Shown: piece after piece, positions 5,116 through 5,663 of the stretch
How the letters are laid out: each line of letters begins with the position of its first letter
How positions within the stretch are numbered: position 1 is the stretch's first letter
From: JBBTXJ01 sp038061815
GTDB lineage: Bacteria > Patescibacteriota > Patescibacteriia > Magasanikbacterales > JBBTXJ01
Assembly (NCBI GenBank): GCA_038061815.1
Contig: JBBTYK010000028.1
Coordinates: 1 to 5,663 of the forward strand
Direction: 5' to 3'
DNA: 5,663 bases
The notes under the pieces: model-generated
The model's database searches: none
The model's input: only the letters and a program-made list of their open reading frames with translations
Told to the model about the DNA's origin: nothing
Translations under genes and position numbers: made by a program

Positions 5116-5663
5116 AGCGCTTTTCTTTTGCGAAGCAGGATAAATGGTGTTTTGAGTAGAATAATCGCGTCCATGAGCAGCGACCAATGCTCCATGTAAA
5201 AAGTATCAAGGCGGATTTCTTCTTCAAACGACAGGTCAGAGCGGCCGGAAATTTGCGCAAGACCCGTGATGCCCGGACGAATGTCGTGAACGGCTTTGTG
5301 GTGGCGTTCGTATTGCTCCACCTCGCGCGGCTGGTGCGGCCGCGGCCCCATCAAACTCATTGAGCCGCCGATTACGTTGAACAGTTGCGGCAATTCGTCA
5401 ATGCTCACGCGGCGCAATATGCGTCCCACCAATGTGACGCGCGGGTCGTTTTTAATTTTGTAGAGCGGGCCCGCTTTGGTGTTTTGTTCTTTGATGAGCT
5501 GCTGTTCAAACTCCAGCGCCTCTTTGGAATGTTTGAATTGCCGTCCGATGCAGTATTTTTGATTCATCGTGCGGAACTTGAGCGTGTCAAACGGTTCGCC
5601 CTTGTACCCGATGCGTTCGTTGCGATAGAGAACCGGCCGTCCTGTTTCAATGAGCACGGCGAT
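5112..5663 (-). CDS. Polyprenyl-phosphate sugar-1-phosphate transferase, C-terminal part (5'-truncated by window edge)
   Basis: The frame is open to the right edge and gives 183 residues of the bacterial sugar transferase domain (Pfam PF02397 family, as in WcaJ, WbaP and PglC). Visible-residue numbering: RPVLYRNERIG (9-19), FRTM (30-33), GRILRRVSIDELPQLFN (80-96) containing the Asp-Glu pair D89-E90 whose Asp is the covalent nucleophile in this family, SMSLMGPRP (101-109), RPGITGLAQISGRS (129-142), and FYMEHWSLLMDAIILLKT (155-172) at the end. The enzyme moves a hexose- or N-acetylhexosamine-1-phosphate from a nucleotide sugar to the membrane lipid carrier, the first committed step of glycan assembly. 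Any N-terminal membrane or CoA-binding-like region lies outside the window, so membrane topology cannot be judged. I did not take the GTG at 5657 as the start because the domain's usual preceding residues continue through it. Its stop overlaps the next gene by 4 nt. Confidence 0.95.
   Translation of the reverse strand: MAVLIETGRPVLYRNERIGYKGEPFDTLKFRTMNQKYCIGRQFKHSKEALEFEQQLIKEQNTKAGPLYKIKNDPRVTLVGRILRRVSIDELPQLFNVIGGSMSLMGPRPHQPREVEQYERHHKAVHDIRPGITGLAQISGRSDLSFEEEIRLDTFYMEHWSLLMDAIILLKTPFILLRKRKAL

Noticed and set aside
5116..5187. Upstream ATG for the first GT4 gene
   Set aside because: It lies within the sugar transferase gene, and the family N-terminus begins at the GTG that overlaps the TGA stop.

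Overview
The window is a stretch of a bacterial surface-polysaccharide (exopolysaccharide, O-antigen or capsule type) biosynthesis cluster. Five genes lie on the minus strand and are read from the right edge to the left: (1) the C-terminal part of a membrane polyprenyl-phosphate sugar-1-phosphate transferase, (2) a GT4 glycosyltransferase resembling the WbaZ group, (3) a second GT4 glycosyltransferase, (4) a third GT4 glycosyltransferase, and (5) a GT2 glycosyltransferase whose C-terminal extension runs off the left edge. In the expected pathway the first enzyme loads a sugar phosphate onto the lipid carrier at the inner face of the membrane and the four transferases add further sugars. No sugar substrate can be read from the sequence.

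The minus-strand genes are tightly packed (4-nt overlap, 16-nt overlap, 32-nt gap) except at one place. Between genes 2 and 3 there is a 442-nt gap that holds a complete single-gene unit on the plus strand: a consensus-like promoter, a short leader hairpin, a perfect AGGAGG ribosome binding site, a 99-residue protein I do not recognise (with a weak helix-turn-helix-like segment), and a strong intrinsic terminator. The terminator overlaps the last codons of gene 2. This small gene is GC-richer and prefers GAG and AAG codons, unlike its neighbours, so it looks like an inserted cassette.

Four copies of a short palindromic repeat (one side like TCGACTCG, the other like CTCAGGATGACA, around a variable hairpin) lie inside the glycosyltransferase genes. 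All are in frame and stop-free, and they are read in three different frame/orientation combinations. They behave like the palindromic elements that insert into coding sequence in Rickettsia. One copy sits at the junction between the GT2 catalytic domain and its unusual alpha-helical C-terminal region.

The GC content is roughly 50% in the glycosyltransferase genes and UGA is used as a stop. From memory, dispersed repeats of this kind within coding sequence, together with compact glycosyltransferase clusters, suggest an uncultivated bacterium of the Patescibacteria/CPR (for example a parcubacterial lineage). That assignment is an inference and is not proven by the window. No rRNA, tRNA, CRISPR array, transposase or phage gene is visible.
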